A stretch of 64,000 nucleotides of DNA, from the NCBI RefSeq assembly GCF_007713735.2, contig NZ_VMNW02000027.1:1-64000 (forward strand), given 5' to 3'. The DNA comes from Amycolatopsis acidicola. GTDB lineage: Bacteria; Actinomycetota; Actinomycetes; Mycobacteriales; Pseudonocardiaceae. Below are positions 32,809-42,072 of this stretch, piece by piece; within the stretch, counting starts at the first letter, position 1; every line of letters starts with the position of its first letter. The position numbers and the translations under genes were made by a program. Under the pieces are notes generated by a model. It saw nothing but the letters and a program-made list of their open reading frames with translations, was not told the DNA's origin and ran no database searches.

Positions 32809-33765
32809 GTGGTCGAACCCGTGTACTCGAGTGCCGCCGCGGACGAGCCGGACCGCCCGAATCCGGACGTATCCCCGGAATCTGGCGAAAAAGGCAGCAG
32901 GCGGAAGAAAAAAGCCCCGAAGAAGCAGCGTCCCTTCTGGATCGAGTTGCCGATCCTGATCGTGATCGCGCTCGTGCTGGCTTTCGTGTTCCAGCAGTTC
33001 TTCGCCCGCGTGTACACGATCCCGTCGGGTTCGATGGAGACCACGCTGCACGGCTGTGACGGCTGCTACGGCGACAAGGTGCTGGTCGACAAGCTCACCT
33101 ACGACTTCACCGACGCCACACCCGGCGATGTCGTGGTGTTCAAGGGCCCGCAGCCGTGGGTGGAGAACGAAGCTCCGACGCAGCGGTCGAGCAACTCGTT
33201 CATCCGGTTCTTCCAGGATGTGGGTTCGGTGTTCGGCCTCGCCCCGCCCGACGAACGTGACTTCGTGAAGCGGATCATCGCCACCGGCGGTCAGACGGTG
33301 CAGTGCTGCGACGCGCAGAACCGGGTCCTGGTGGACGGCAAGCCGCTGAACGAGCCGTACATCCACTGGGAAGACCCCGGCCACCCGGTCCAGGATTCAT
33401 TCGATCCGGTGAAAGTCCCGGACGGCGAGGTCTGGGTGATGGGCGACAACCGCAACAACTCGATGGACTCGCGGTACCAGGGCGGCGGGGGCGTGAACGG
33501 GGCCGTGCCGGTCGGCAACATCATCGGCAAGGCCAGGTTCATCGTGCTGCCGCCGAGCCGGTGGGGTGGCGTGAGCGACACCGACCCGCAGGCGTCGACC
33601 GGCGCCGAAGCACTGGGCGCGCCGGACTGGCAGCAGGGCCTCCCCGTCGCGTTCGGGGCCGTCGCCGCGTGGCCGACGCTCGCCGCGAGCCGGCGTGTGG
33701 GCCGCTCGGTGCGTTCGTCCCGCCGGTCCCGCTCGTCCCGCTCGTCCCGCCGGAAGCGGCGATGA
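32809..33765 (+). CDS. lepB: signal peptidase I
   Basis: 318 residues. A charged cytoplasmic N-terminus (1-42) and one transmembrane helix (about 45-66) are followed by the catalytic domain with Ser75 in YTIPSGSMETTL, Lys154 in DFVKRIIATGG, and the MGDNRNNSMDSR box. It cleaves signal peptides at the outer face of the membrane. The C-terminal tail after about residue 255 ends in a run of Arg/Ser (SSRRSRSSRSSRRKRR) from near-identical DNA repeats, which is unusual. The GTG start lies 16 bases after the acyl-CoA ligase. Confidence 0.93.
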   Translation: MVEPVYSSAAADEPDRPNPDVSPESGEKGSRRKKKAPKKQRPFWIELPILIVIALVLAFVFQQFFARVYTIPSGSMETTLHGCDGCYGDKVLVDKLTYDFTDATPGDVVVFKGPQPWVENEAPTQRSSNSFIRFFQDVGSVFGLAPPDERDFVKRIIATGGQTVQCCDAQNRVLVDGKPLNEPYIHWEDPGHPVQDSFDPVKVPDGEVWVMGDNRNNSMDSRYQGGGGVNGAVPVGNIIGKARFIVLPPSRWGGVSDTDPQASTGAEALGAPDWQQGLPVAFGAVAAWPTLAASRRVGRSVRSSRRSRSSRSSRRKRR

Positions 33766-33781
33766 CAGCGGTTCGCCGGAG

Positions 33782-34285
33782 ATGACCACGCCGGCGAACC
33801 TCCCCCTGCGCCGCCGCGGCGTCGACGTGTTCTTCGCCGTGGTGTTCGCGGCGTTCACCGTGACCTCGGTGATCAGCGATCTGCTGCCGACGGTGGGTGT
33901 CGACTTCACGCACCCGTCGGCGAACTTCTTCGTCAACTCGAACTACTGGTACGCCCACGATGCAGATCCGCTGTTCATGCACCCTCCCTCGTGGATGCGG
34001 ATAGTGACCGGCCTGTCCGCCTTCGTGTACATGCCGTTCTACGTGGTGCTGGTGTATGCCCTGGTCACGGGCCGGAACTGGATCCAGCTGCCTGCGGTCA
34101 TCTACGCCACGATGATCGTCACCCTGACCGGCGTGGTCGTCTTCGGTGTCGAGTTCTTCGGCGAGCCGGAGTGGCGGACCCAGAACCCGGCTAAGTTCCT
34201 GGCGTTCAACCTGCCGTACGTGCTGGTGCCGCTGGTGCTGCTCGCCCGCATGCGCAAGCCGCTCCCGTTCACCCGCCGGTTCTGA
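33782..34285 (+). CDS. EXPERA-like (emopamil-binding family) membrane protein
   Basis: 167 residues with four predicted transmembrane helices (about 15-33, 68-92, 97-120 and 138-155). The pattern VDVFFAVVFAAFTVTSVISD at the start, WYAHDADPLFMHPPSWMRI in the first loop and YATMIVTLTGVVVF in the middle resembles the EXPERA/TMEM97-like fold seen in sterol-interacting proteins. The bacterial function is unknown. It lies 16 bases after lepB in the same direction. Confidence 0.6.
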   Translation: MTTPANLPLRRRGVDVFFAVVFAAFTVTSVISDLLPTVGVDFTHPSANFFVNSNYWYAHDADPLFMHPPSWMRIVTGLSAFVYMPFYVVLVYALVTGRNWIQLPAVIYATMIVTLTGVVVFGVEFFGEPEWRTQNPAKFLAFNLPYVLVPLVLLARMRKPLPFTRRF

Positions 34286-34370
34286 CAGGGGGTGGTCGCA
34301 GAGCGCGATCGCCGGTGCGCTAAAGTTTGTACCCGTTGGCCCGGAGAGATCCGGGTCGGCACCCAAGCAT

Positions 34371-34443
<73 letters not shown>

Positions 34444-34448
34444 CATCA

Positions 34449-34474
34449 CCCCAGGTCAGAGACCTGGGGTTTTT
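34449..34474 (+). terminator. Rho-independent terminator of tRNA-Asn
   Basis: CCCCAGGTC (34449-34457), loop AGA, GACCTGGGG (34461-34469), then a run of five T. This is a textbook intrinsic terminator 6 bases after the tRNA. Confidence 0.95.
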
Positions 34475-34610
34475 GTTTGTATCCCCTCACGAAACCCGCT
34501 TTCGCACAAAACTCGCATACTTGAGACCACGTGGATCCGGGCGGCGGTAACGACTCCTTGCCAGTCCGCGACTATCGGGCGACATCCACAGCCCCCACGG
34601 AGCCCCCGCT

Positions 34611-34919
34611 ATGGCCACCGCCATCCGACGCCCCGACGCACTCGGTACCGCTGACTTCATCTGCGGCATCCTCGCGACCCTCACCCTCGCCGCAACGATC
34701 GTCACAAGCCTCACCACCGATGCTCGCGCTGCCGCCACCGGGGCCGGAGCGGGGGCTCTGTTGGTCATCACTGTGATCGGGTTCCCCTGCGCCTACCACG
34801 CTCGCGGGCACACCAAATCCACCCCGGCCCTGTGGGGGATCATCCTGAACGAGGGTGTGTGGATCGTGGCAGCGGCGTGGTTCCTGATCGAGATGTGCGT
34901 GAAAGCCACAAGCATCTAG
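34611..34919 (+). CDS. small membrane protein downstream of tRNA-Asn
   Basis: 102 residues with three predicted transmembrane segments (about 16-35, 43-62 and 76-97). No family is recognised. ATG 34611 has no strong ribosome binding site. The surrounding DNA (34,470-35,080) is slightly less GC-rich than neighbouring genes and lies just past the 3' end of a tRNA gene, a common integration site for actinomycete elements. No integrase and no repeat of the tRNA 3' end was seen, so foreign origin is only a suspicion. Bases 34,920-35,078 hold no gene. Confidence 0.5.
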   Translation: MATAIRRPDALGTADFICGILATLTLAATIVTSLTTDARAAATGAGAGALLVITVIGFPCAYHARGHTKSTPALWGIILNEGVWIVAAAWFLIEMCVKATSI

Positions 34920-35078
34920 GGCAACAGCGAGCGTTGCTACTTCTGGTGTTTCATGCCGTCGATCAAGCCCTTGAACGAATCACGATTTACCTCAGCAGTC
35001 GTCGGCCGGCCGGTTCATGCGCTGGGCCATCCGCCGCTGCGCCCCATTCAGCGAGGCAGACGCTCGACAGGCCCCGAC

Positions 35079-36215
35079 CTACCCCGCCTTCACCGGTTGC
35101 CGCAGGACGGTTCTCAACTTCGACGGCATCGTTCGTCTCGGGTCGCTGAGGTAGATCTCGTGGTGGTCGCCGTTGTAGGTGAGGCCGTGGGCCGGGAGGT
35201 AGTCGTCGTGGAGGCGTTGCAGGGTGGGGGTTTCGTCGTCATAGGGGCCGATGTGCAGGATCTGGACACAGGTTCCTTCGGCCACACGACGTAGCCGGAT
35301 CTGGGCAACCGCGGGGTTTTCCTTCTTCCGCACCACGTCGGCGACGGCGGACTGGACCAGATCCTCGGTGATCCAGGGCGGCTGGCTGATCATCATGGTC
35401 CATGCCCAGCTTTCCTTGCGCCGCGCGAGGAACACCGCCGGGTCATCGGCACGCCACAAACCCTCGAGCGGGCCGACGACGAAGTCCCGGCCGAGGGAGT
35501 TCTTGCTCGCGAACTTCACCGTGTACGCCACCCCATAGAGCGCTTCGACCGCGTTCGCGTACGTGGTGGAGGTGTTCGGGTCACCGCGGCCGTCGATGGC
35601 GAGGTACTGCAGCTCCGGCACGTCGACGACGCTGAAACCCTTGGACGACGGCGAATAGAGCTCCCGATGAACCTTCTTGACGTCGTACTTCTCCACCATC
35701 GTCTCCCTCAACGCGTTCTCGGTCCACGCCACGTCAGCGGCGAGCATGGCCTCGCTGTAGTCGAAGATCGCGGACGCGGCCGCGGGCAACGGTTCCTGCG
35801 CACGCCGGGTGGCACGGACCGTCGCGAGCTGGGCGCGCAGGGCGGACAGGCGTTCGGTCAGGCCGGCCGACACCTCGGCCTCCGGCAAACCGGGGCTGTT
35901 GGCCATCCCGATCAACACGCGGGCATGCAACGGCGTCAGCGTGGTGAGCGCGTCGCGGGTGGCGGTGGCGCACAGTTCGCGGCCGGCGGCCGTCGCGCGG
36001 AAGGTGGCGCGGGACTTCCTCGACGCGGGCGCGCCGGCCGACTCGATCAGCCCCCGTTTGGCCAGTTTGTCGAGCACGTAATAAATCGACGAGAACCCGA
36101 GCGCGGTCCAGTTACGCACCCCGCGCTCCTCGATGACCCGATCCAGCTCGTACCCGTGCCGCGGCTGCTCCACGACGAGCCCGAGCACGGTCAGCTCCGC
36201 ATCGGTCAGCGTCAC
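35079..36215 (-). CDS. PadR regulator fused to a GyrI-like ligand-binding domain
   Basis: 378 residues. Residues 1-90 form a PadR winged helix (LTVLGLVVEQPRHGYELDRV, FSSIYYVLDKLAKRGLIESA), and a helical segment runs to about 170. From EKYDVKKVHRELYSPSSKGF to the end it is a complete GyrI-like (SRPBCC-unrelated, RobA/GyrI fold) small-molecule domain, with YLAIDGRGDPNTSTTYANAV, WTMMISQPPWIT and HEIYLSDPRRTMPSKLRTVL. The two parts normally occur as separate proteins. The fusion suggests a one-protein drug or metabolite sensor. GTG 36215 opens the protein, and a palindrome sits 6 bases upstream. Confidence 0.88.
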   Translation of the reverse strand: MTLTDAELTVLGLVVEQPRHGYELDRVIEERGVRNWTALGFSSIYYVLDKLAKRGLIESAGAPASRKSRATFRATAAGRELCATATRDALTTLTPLHARVLIGMANSPGLPEAEVSAGLTERLSALRAQLATVRATRRAQEPLPAAASAIFDYSEAMLAADVAWTENALRETMVEKYDVKKVHRELYSPSSKGFSVVDVPELQYLAIDGRGDPNTSTTYANAVEALYGVAYTVKFASKNSLGRDFVVGPLEGLWRADDPAVFLARRKESWAWTMMISQPPWITEDLVQSAVADVVRKKENPAVAQIRLRRVAEGTCVQILHIGPYDDETPTLQRLHDDYLPAHGLTYNGDHHEIYLSDPRRTMPSKLRTVLRQPVKAG

Positions 36216-36220
36216 ACCCG

Positions 36221-36240
36221 CTATTCTAGCGCTGGAATAG
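36221..36240. promoter_or_regulatory. palindrome at the PadR-GyrI promoter
   Basis: CTATTC-N8-GAATAG, in which the inner eight bases continue the symmetry (TAGCGCTG), leaving only one mismatched pair over 20 bp. It fills the 25-bp gap between the upstream hydratase stop and the PadR GTG. An autoregulatory operator is the simplest reading. Confidence 0.65.
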
Positions 36241-37002
36241 TCACCCCGACCACCGCGGAGCCCGCTTCTCCAGGAACGCTCGTGGCCCTTCCTGCGCGTC
36301 GGCGCTTCGGTAGCACGTCTCCGACGCGTGGCGGGCGGCTTGCAGCGCGGCCGAGCGGCCCATTTCCGTCGACAACATCACCGTCTCGCGGGCGGCGCGG
36401 ACGGACAGCGGGGCGCACGCCAGCACTTCCCGCGCCAACTCCATCGCCACCGAAAGCACGTCGTCCGGCGAAGCGAGGCGGTTCACCAGGCCGATCTCGT
36501 ACGCCCGCCGCGCGCTGACCGGACGTCCGGTCAGCAGAATCTCCATCATGATCCGCTGCGGGATCATGTGAATCAGCGGCGCGGCCCACGGCGAGCTCCG
36601 CCCGACCTTCGCCTCCGTGATGGCGAACGTCGCCTCGACCGACGCCACGCAGAGGTCGCACGCCTGCGCGATCATCCAGCCACCCGCGTACGCCGCGCCG
36701 TTCACGGCGGCGATCGTCGGCTTCGTCAGCTCCACGGTGTCGTACGGCAGCGCGAACATCTCGCGCGGCGGCACGGCCATCCCCGTTTCCACCATCTCCG
36801 CCAGATCACCGCCCGCGCAGAAGGCCTTCGAGCCCGCGCCGGTGAGGATCGCGATCTTCAACGCCGACTCTGCCTCGAACCGGGACCAGGCAGCGCGCAA
36901 GCCCTCGCGGACCTCGCGCGAAAGGCAGTTGCGCGTCGCGGGGCGGTTCAGGGTGATCACCGCGATGCCCTCGCTCGCCTCGAACAGGACGGCGTCACCC
37001 AT
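36241..37002 (-). CDS. enoyl-CoA hydratase/isomerase family protein
   Basis: 253 residues of the crotonase family. The oxyanion-hole region GAGSKAFCAGGDLAEMVE near 62-79 is intact, as is the second glycine turn NGAAYAGGWMIAQACDLCVA near 107-126. EAKVGRSSPW carries a residue near the usual Glu site. The ATG at 37002 overlaps the stop of the CoA-transferase gene by 8 bases (ATGGGTGA), so the two are translationally coupled. It probably hydrates an unsaturated acyl-CoA made in the adjacent pathway. Confidence 0.87.
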   Translation of the reverse strand: MGDAVLFEASEGIAVITLNRPATRNCLSREVREGLRAAWSRFEAESALKIAILTGAGSKAFCAGGDLAEMVETGMAVPPREMFALPYDTVELTKPTIAAVNGAAYAGGWMIAQACDLCVASVEATFAITEAKVGRSSPWAAPLIHMIPQRIMMEILLTGRPVSARRAYEIGLVNRLASPDDVLSVAMELAREVLACAPLSVRAARETVMLSTEMGRSAALQAARHASETCYRSADAQEGPRAFLEKRAPRWSG

Positions 37003-38134
37003 CGGCGGCCATGACTTCCGCCGTGTGGTCACCGAGCCTGGGCGCCGGGCCCGCGACATGCCCTGGCGTACGGGAGAACCGCGCGGGCGGACCGGGGAAA
37101 CGCACTGGGCCGTAAGGCGTTTCGACGGTTTCGAAGAACCCGCCCTGGTTCAGCTGCGGATTGTCGAACAGCTCGTCGAGCGTGCGCACAGGCGCCGCCG
37201 GAATGTCGAGCGAGCGCAACAACTCCAGCCACTCCCCCGTCGTACGCTCCAGGAAGGTCTCGGCCAGCAGGGCGTAGACCTTGTCGATCCGCCGCGCCCG
37301 CTGCTCCAACGTGGCGAACTGCTCGCCGGCCCACGGGGGCCGCACGGCGCCGACGAATGCCGACCACTGTTTGTCGTTGTACACCAGGGCGGACAGGTAA
37401 CCATCGCGCGTCCGGTACGGCTTGCGGTTCGGCGTCAACGCGCGGGGGTACGCCGCCGATCCCAGCGGCGGACTGAACATCGCCCCGTTGGCGTGCTCCA
37501 CGAGCATGAACGCGGCCATCGTCTCGAACATGCTCACCTCGACCTCCTGCCCCTCCCCCGTCCGCTCCCGGTGGAACAGCGCCATCATCGTGGCGTACAA
37601 CGCCGTCATCCCGGCCACCTTGTCCGCCAGGATCGTGCCGACGTAGCTGGCCTCACCGGTCAGTTGTTCCTGCGCGAACGGCAGGCCGCATTCGGCCTGG
37701 ATGGTGTCGTCGTACGCGGTCAGGTTCGCGTCCGGGCCGCCGCGGCCGTAGCCGTAACAGTTCGTATAGACGATGGACGGGTTGAGCGCGGCCACGTCCG
37801 GATAGCCGAAGCCGAGCTTCGCGATCGCCGAGGCGCGCATGGAGTGGATGAACACGTCGGCCCGCCCGACGAGCCGGCGCAACGCGGCCTTTTCCTCTTC
37901 CCCGCGCAAATCCAGCACTACGCTGCGTTTCCCGCGGTTCACGTTCACGAACACGCCCGCCATCCCGGGCTCCGGCCCCACCGAGATGTACCGCGTGTTG
38001 TCCCCCGCCGGGGGCTCGACCTTGACCACGTCGGCCCCCATGTCCGCCATGATCTGGGTGCAGTACGGGCCCATCACCATCGCCGTCAGGTCGACGACGC
38101 GGACCCCGGACAACGGACCGTCTGATGTGGACAT
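36995..38134 (-). CDS. CaiB/BaiF (class III) CoA-transferase
   Basis: 379 residues. The class III CoA-transferase pattern is present: GVRVVDLTAMVMGPYCTQIM at the start, ADVVKVEPPAGDNTRY, LDLRGEEEKAALRRLVGRAD, and AYDDTIQAECGLPF with the region of the catalytic Asp near residue 165. It moves CoA between an acyl-CoA and a free acid, possibly activating the pathway substrate. ATG 38134 is preferred; an upstream in-frame start at 38173 is possible. The gene diverges from the AcuI-like gene, and a copy of the 25-bp GntR-type motif lies between them. Confidence 0.9.
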   Translation of the reverse strand: MSTSDGPLSGVRVVDLTAMVMGPYCTQIMADMGADVVKVEPPAGDNTRYISVGPEPGMAGVFVNVNRGKRSVVLDLRGEEEKAALRRLVGRADVFIHSMRASAIAKLGFGYPDVAALNPSIVYTNCYGYGRGGPDANLTAYDDTIQAECGLPFAQEQLTGEASYVGTILADKVAGMTALYATMMALFHRERTGEGQEVEVSMFETMAAFMLVEHANGAMFSPPLGSAAYPRALTPNRKPYRTRDGYLSALVYNDKQWSAFVGAVRPPWAGEQFATLEQRARRIDKVYALLAETFLERTTGEWLELLRSLDIPAAPVRTLDELFDNPQLNQGGFFETVETPYGPVRFPGPPARFSRTPGHVAGPAPRLGDHTAEVMAADG

Positions 38135-38187
38135 TCGCGCTGGTACCACCGTCCCCGCCGACGCCTGGGCCACCCTTCAGCGTAACC

Positions 38188-38212
38188 ATCCTTATAAGGT
38201 TTGCAAGACTTG
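38188..38212. promoter_or_regulatory. 25-bp motif, copy A (CoA-transferase / AcuI promoter)
   Basis: ATCCTTATAAGG followed by TTTGCAAGACTTG. It aligns without gaps to the motifs at 46195 and 47485. It is the most diverged copy: the right arm of the inner palindrome ends in TT instead of AT. It lies in the divergent gap, 54 bases before one start and 62 before the other. Confidence 0.75.
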
Positions 38213-38273
38213 TTTTATAACTTCGAGAGTGCGTAGAGTCCCGGGGGTCCCCACCACCGCAGGAGGGTCCTCG

Positions 38274-39233
38274 ATGCGAGCACTGCTCATCGAGAAGGGC
38301 GGCACGGCCCGGCTCACCGACGTCGACGAGCTTCCGCAGGGAAACGTCACCGTCGAAGTCGGGTACTCCACGCTGAACTACAAGGACGCGCTGGCCATCA
38401 CGGCCCGCTCCCCCGTCGTGCGCGCCTTCCCGATGGTGCCCGGAATCGATTTCGCGGGCGCCGTCACCGAAAGCAGCCACCCGGACTGGGCCGCGGGCGA
38501 CAACGTGGTGCTCAACGGCTGGGGCGTGGGCGAAAGCCATTGGGGCGGGCTCGCCGAGCGCGCCCGGGTCGACGGCGACTGGCTGGTGCCCCTGCCGTCC
38601 GCGTTCACGGCCCGGCAGGCGATGGCAATCGGCACGGCGGGCTATACGGCCGCCCTCTGCGTGGACGCTCTGGCCGGCATGGACCCTAGCGACGGCGAAG
38701 TCCTCGTCACGGGCGCAACAGGCGGAGTCGGCAGCGTCGCGGTCGCGCTGCTGAACAAGGCCGGCTATTCGGTCGCGGCGGTGACCGGGAAGTCCGCCGA
38801 GGCCGCGTACCTGCACAAACTCGGCGCCACGACAGTGCTCGACCGCGCCGAATTCGCGGCGGCGGGAAAGCCCCTGCAGAAGGAACGCTGGGCGGGCGTC
38901 ATCGATTCAGCCGGTAGCTGGATCCTGGCCAACGCGTGCGCCCAGACTCGCTACGGCGGCACAGTCGTGGCGTGCGGTTTGGCGCAGGGAATGGACTTCC
39001 CAGCCTCCGTGGCGCCGTTCATCCTGCGCGGCGTTTCCCTGCTGGGCATCGACAGCGTGTACGCGCCCAAGCCGCACCGGACGGCCGCGTGGAGCAGGCT
39101 GTCCCGCGACCTGGCCGCGGACGTGCTCGACGAGATCACCCAGGAGATCAAGCTCGACGAGGCGGCCGGAGCCGCGGAACGGCTGCTGGACGGCAAGGTC
39201 CGGGGCCGCATCGTCGTCGACGTCAACCGATGA
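38274..39233 (+). CDS. acuI: AcuI/YhdH-type NADPH-dependent quinone/acryloyl-CoA oxidoreductase
   Basis: 319 residues of the medium-chain dehydrogenase/reductase family without the catalytic zinc cysteines. It has the GroES-like N-terminus YSTLNYKDALAITARSPVVR (the NYKDAL motif of the YhdH/AcuI group), PGIDFAGAV, and the Rossmann motif VTGATGGVGSVAV near 140-152. AcuI reduces acryloyl-CoA to propionyl-CoA; here it may reduce another enoyl-CoA. AGGAGGG precedes ATG 38274. It heads a three-gene operon. Confidence 0.85.
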   Translation: MRALLIEKGGTARLTDVDELPQGNVTVEVGYSTLNYKDALAITARSPVVRAFPMVPGIDFAGAVTESSHPDWAAGDNVVLNGWGVGESHWGGLAERARVDGDWLVPLPSAFTARQAMAIGTAGYTAALCVDALAGMDPSDGEVLVTGATGGVGSVAVALLNKAGYSVAAVTGKSAEAAYLHKLGATTVLDRAEFAAAGKPLQKERWAGVIDSAGSWILANACAQTRYGGTVVACGLAQGMDFPASVAPFILRGVSLLGIDSVYAPKPHRTAAWSRLSRDLAADVLDEITQEIKLDEAAGAAERLLDGKVRGRIVVDVNR

Positions 39234-39246
39234 CCGGGAGGAACAC

Positions 39247-40422
39247 GTGAGCGGGGCCGAACTCGATCTGTCCGATGTGGACCACAGGGTCGGCGGGCTC
39301 GTCGGCGGCGGGCAGCTGTGGGAGCCGTGCAGCGCCTCCGACATCCGCCGCTGGGCGATGGCGATGGACTACCCCAACCCGCTGCACTGGGACGAGGAGT
39401 TCGCCCGCGAATCCCGTTACGGCGGCATCATCGCCCCGCAGTCGATCGCGGTGGCGCTGGACTACGGGCACGGCGCCGCGCCGGCCTGCGTCGGGCACAT
39501 CCCGGGCAGCCACCTGATCTTCGGCGGCGAGGAGTGGTGGTTCTACGGCTGCCCGGTGCGCCCTGGCGACAAACTGTTCCAGGAGCGGCGATTCCACGAC
39601 TACAAGGTGGTGGAGACGAAGTTCGCCGGGCCGACCATGTTCTCGCGCGGGGACACCAAGCACACCAACCAGCACGGCGCGCTGGTGGCGCGCGAACGGT
39701 CCACCGCGATCCGCTATCTGGCCGCCGAGGCCGAACAGCGTGGCATGTACGAGAACCAGGTCGGTGAGGTGAAGACCTGGACGGCGGCCGAGCTGCGTGA
39801 GTTCGAGAAGCTCCGGCACGAGTGGATCCTGTCCAACCGGCTCGGGGTCTCGCCGCGGTTCGACGAGGTCGAGGTCGGCGACAAGCTGCCACGCCGCGTG
39901 CTCGGCCCGCACAGCATCGCCAGTTTCACCACCGAGTACCGGGCCTTCCTGTTCAACATCTGGGGCACGTTCGGCTGGGTCGCGCCGCCCGGGGTCGAGG
40001 ATCCGTGGGTCAACCAGGATCCGGGCTGGGTCGAAGGCTTCGAGTTCGACGAGGAAGGCGCGCGGATCGACCCGCGCAAACGGGACGGGCTCTACGTCGG
40101 CCCCTCGCGCGGCCACATCGACAGCGAGCGGGCGAGCGAAGTCGGCATGGCCCGCTCCTACGGCTACGGCGCGACGATGGGCGCGTGGTGCACCGACTTC
40201 CTCGCCTACTGGGCGGGCAACGATGGGATGGTCCGCCATTCCAAGGCGAGTTTCCGCAGCCCGGCGTTCGAGGGTGACATCACCTGGTTCGACGCCGAGA
40301 TCACCGGCAAGGAGGCGGAAAGCCCGTGGGGCGTGCCGCTGGTCGGGGTGAAACTGCGGCTCACCAACCAGGACGGTGACGTGATCGTCGACTGCACGGC
40401 AGAAGTCGAGTTACCCCGCTAG
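39247..40422 (+). CDS. double-hotdog MaoC-like dehydratase
   Basis: 391 residues made of two hotdog modules. The N-terminal half has DIRRWAMAMDYPNPLHWDEE (the FAS1-like dehydratase pattern with an N-P-L-H-W active-site region near residues 34-53) and the second half has FTTEYRAFLFNIWGTFGWVA and GATMGAWCTDFLAYWAGNDG. Such proteins hydrate enoyl-CoAs. Family members in steroid and terpene catabolism act on bulky substrates. The GTG start is 13 bases after the AcuI-like gene and has GGGAGG upstream. Confidence 0.85.
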   Translation: MSGAELDLSDVDHRVGGLVGGGQLWEPCSASDIRRWAMAMDYPNPLHWDEEFARESRYGGIIAPQSIAVALDYGHGAAPACVGHIPGSHLIFGGEEWWFYGCPVRPGDKLFQERRFHDYKVVETKFAGPTMFSRGDTKHTNQHGALVARERSTAIRYLAAEAEQRGMYENQVGEVKTWTAAELREFEKLRHEWILSNRLGVSPRFDEVEVGDKLPRRVLGPHSIASFTTEYRAFLFNIWGTFGWVAPPGVEDPWVNQDPGWVEGFEFDEEGARIDPRKRDGLYVGPSRGHIDSERASEVGMARSYGYGATMGAWCTDFLAYWAGNDGMVRHSKASFRSPAFEGDITWFDAEITGKEAESPWGVPLVGVKLRLTNQDGDVIVDCTAEVELPR

Positions 40423-40437
40423 AGACGGGAGTCCGCG

Positions 40438-42072
40438 ATGTCCTCGGTCGTTTCCGGTCCCGCGCTCGCCGACGAGCCGGGCCTTGGCGCACTCACGCTG
40501 CCGGGTTTCCTGCGCGAAGTGACCGCGCGGTACAGCGAACGCGAAGCACTGGTGCTCGGCGAAACGCGCTGGACGTACGGGGAGTTGTGGGAACGCGCGC
40601 TCGAAGTCGCGCGGGCGCTGCGGGCGTGCGGGCTCGGCAAGGACGGCCGGGTCGGCGTGCTGATGACCAACCGGCCGGAATGGCTGGCCGCGGTGTTCGG
40701 AGCTTCGCTCGCGGGCGGCGTCGCCGTCACGCTCAGCACCTTCTCCACCCCGGCAGAACTCGACCAGCTGCTCCGGACTTCGTGCGTTTCGGTGCTGTTG
40801 TTCGAGAAAACGGTACTGAAGAAGGACTTCTCCGCCATGCTCGACGAGTTGGAGCCGCGGATCGCCACTGCGGCGCCCGGCTCACTGCGTTCGGCGAGGT
40901 ACCCGTTCCTCCGCGATGTCGCGGCGTTCGGCGACGAGTCCTGGGCCGCTTTCCTCGCGCGAGGCCGGAACGAGCCGCGTGAGCTGGAGCTACCCGTGCA
41001 TCCCAGCGACGCGGGCGTGCTCTTCTTCTCGTCCGGCTCCACGAGCAAGCCGAAGGGGATCCTGAGCGCGCATCGCGGCGTATGCATCCAGCTGTGGCGG
41101 TTCCGGCGGATGTACGGGTTCGGCCCGGAGGACACGGTCCGGTGCTGGACGGCCAACGGCTTCTTCTGGTCCGGTAACTTCGGCATGGCGATCGGCTCGA
41201 CGCTGGCCGGCGGGGGATCCCTTGTCCTGCAACGGACCTTCGACGCCGCCGAGGCGCTGGCGCTCATGCAGTCCGAGCGCGTGACCTTCCCCGTGGCCTG
41301 GCCGCATCAGTGGGCGCAGCTGCAGGCCGCGCCGAACTGGGACAGCGTGGACCTGAGCAGCCTGCGGTTCGTGGACTCCGACACCGCGCTCGCGCGGCAT
41401 CCCACGGTGTCGTCGAACTGGTCCGAGCCGGGCCACGCCTACGGCAACACCGAGACGTTCACGATCACGACGGGCTACCCGGCGAACACCCCGGCGGAAG
41501 TGCACGCCGGCAGCAGCGGCGTGCCGCTGCCCGGGGTGACGGTGAAGATCGTCGACCCGCTCGGCGGCTCCGTCGTACCCCGGGGCGGGCGCGGCGAGAT
41601 CTGCGTCAAGGGCCCTACGCTCATGCTCGGCTACGTGGGCACGCCGTTGGACGAAACCCTTGACGCCGAAGGGTTCTTCCGCACCGGCGATGGCGGGTAT
41701 CTCGACGGCGACGGCCGGTTGTACTGGGAGGGCAGGCTCACCGACATCATCAAGACCGGCGGCGCGAACGTCTCGCCGCTGGAGGTGGACGAGGCGCTCG
41801 TGAGCCATCACGGGGTGAAGTTCGCCCGCACGGTCGGCCTGCCGCACGAGACGCTCGGGGAGGTCGTCGTCGCGTGCATCGTAGCCCACGACGGCGCCGG
41901 CCTGACGGGCGAGAACGTCCGCGCGTTCCTGAAGGAGCGGCTCGCCAGCTACAAGGTGCCGCGTCAGGTTCTGTTCTTCGAGGAGTCGGAGATAGCGCTT
42001 ACGGGCAGCGCGAAGATCAAGACAAGCGACCTGCGGGAGCTGGCGGCCAAACGCCTCGATACCGCTCACTGA
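40438..42072 (+). CDS. acyl-CoA synthetase (AMP-forming)
   Basis: 544 residues of the ANL adenylating family. The P-loop FFSSGSTSKPKGILSAHRG is near 196-214, the A5-type motif is replaced by YGNTETFTITTGYP near 338-351, the hinge region is FFRTGDGGYLDGDGRLYWEG near 417-436, and the C-terminal lysine lies in TGSAKIKTSDL. It activates an unknown carboxylate. It is third in the AcuI operon, 15 bases downstream, and its 3' end overlaps the convergent acyl-CoA dehydrogenase gene by 56 bp. Confidence 0.88.
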   Translation: MSSVVSGPALADEPGLGALTLPGFLREVTARYSEREALVLGETRWTYGELWERALEVARALRACGLGKDGRVGVLMTNRPEWLAAVFGASLAGGVAVTLSTFSTPAELDQLLRTSCVSVLLFEKTVLKKDFSAMLDELEPRIATAAPGSLRSARYPFLRDVAAFGDESWAAFLARGRNEPRELELPVHPSDAGVLFFSSGSTSKPKGILSAHRGVCIQLWRFRRMYGFGPEDTVRCWTANGFFWSGNFGMAIGSTLAGGGSLVLQRTFDAAEALALMQSERVTFPVAWPHQWAQLQAAPNWDSVDLSSLRFVDSDTALARHPTVSSNWSEPGHAYGNTETFTITTGYPANTPAEVHAGSSGVPLPGVTVKIVDPLGGSVVPRGGRGEICVKGPTLMLGYVGTPLDETLDAEGFFRTGDGGYLDGDGRLYWEGRLTDIIKTGGANVSPLEVDEALVSHHGVKFARTVGLPHETLGEVVVACIVAHDGAGLTGENVRAFLKERLASYKVPRQVLFFEESEIALTGSAKIKTSDLRELAAKRLDTAH

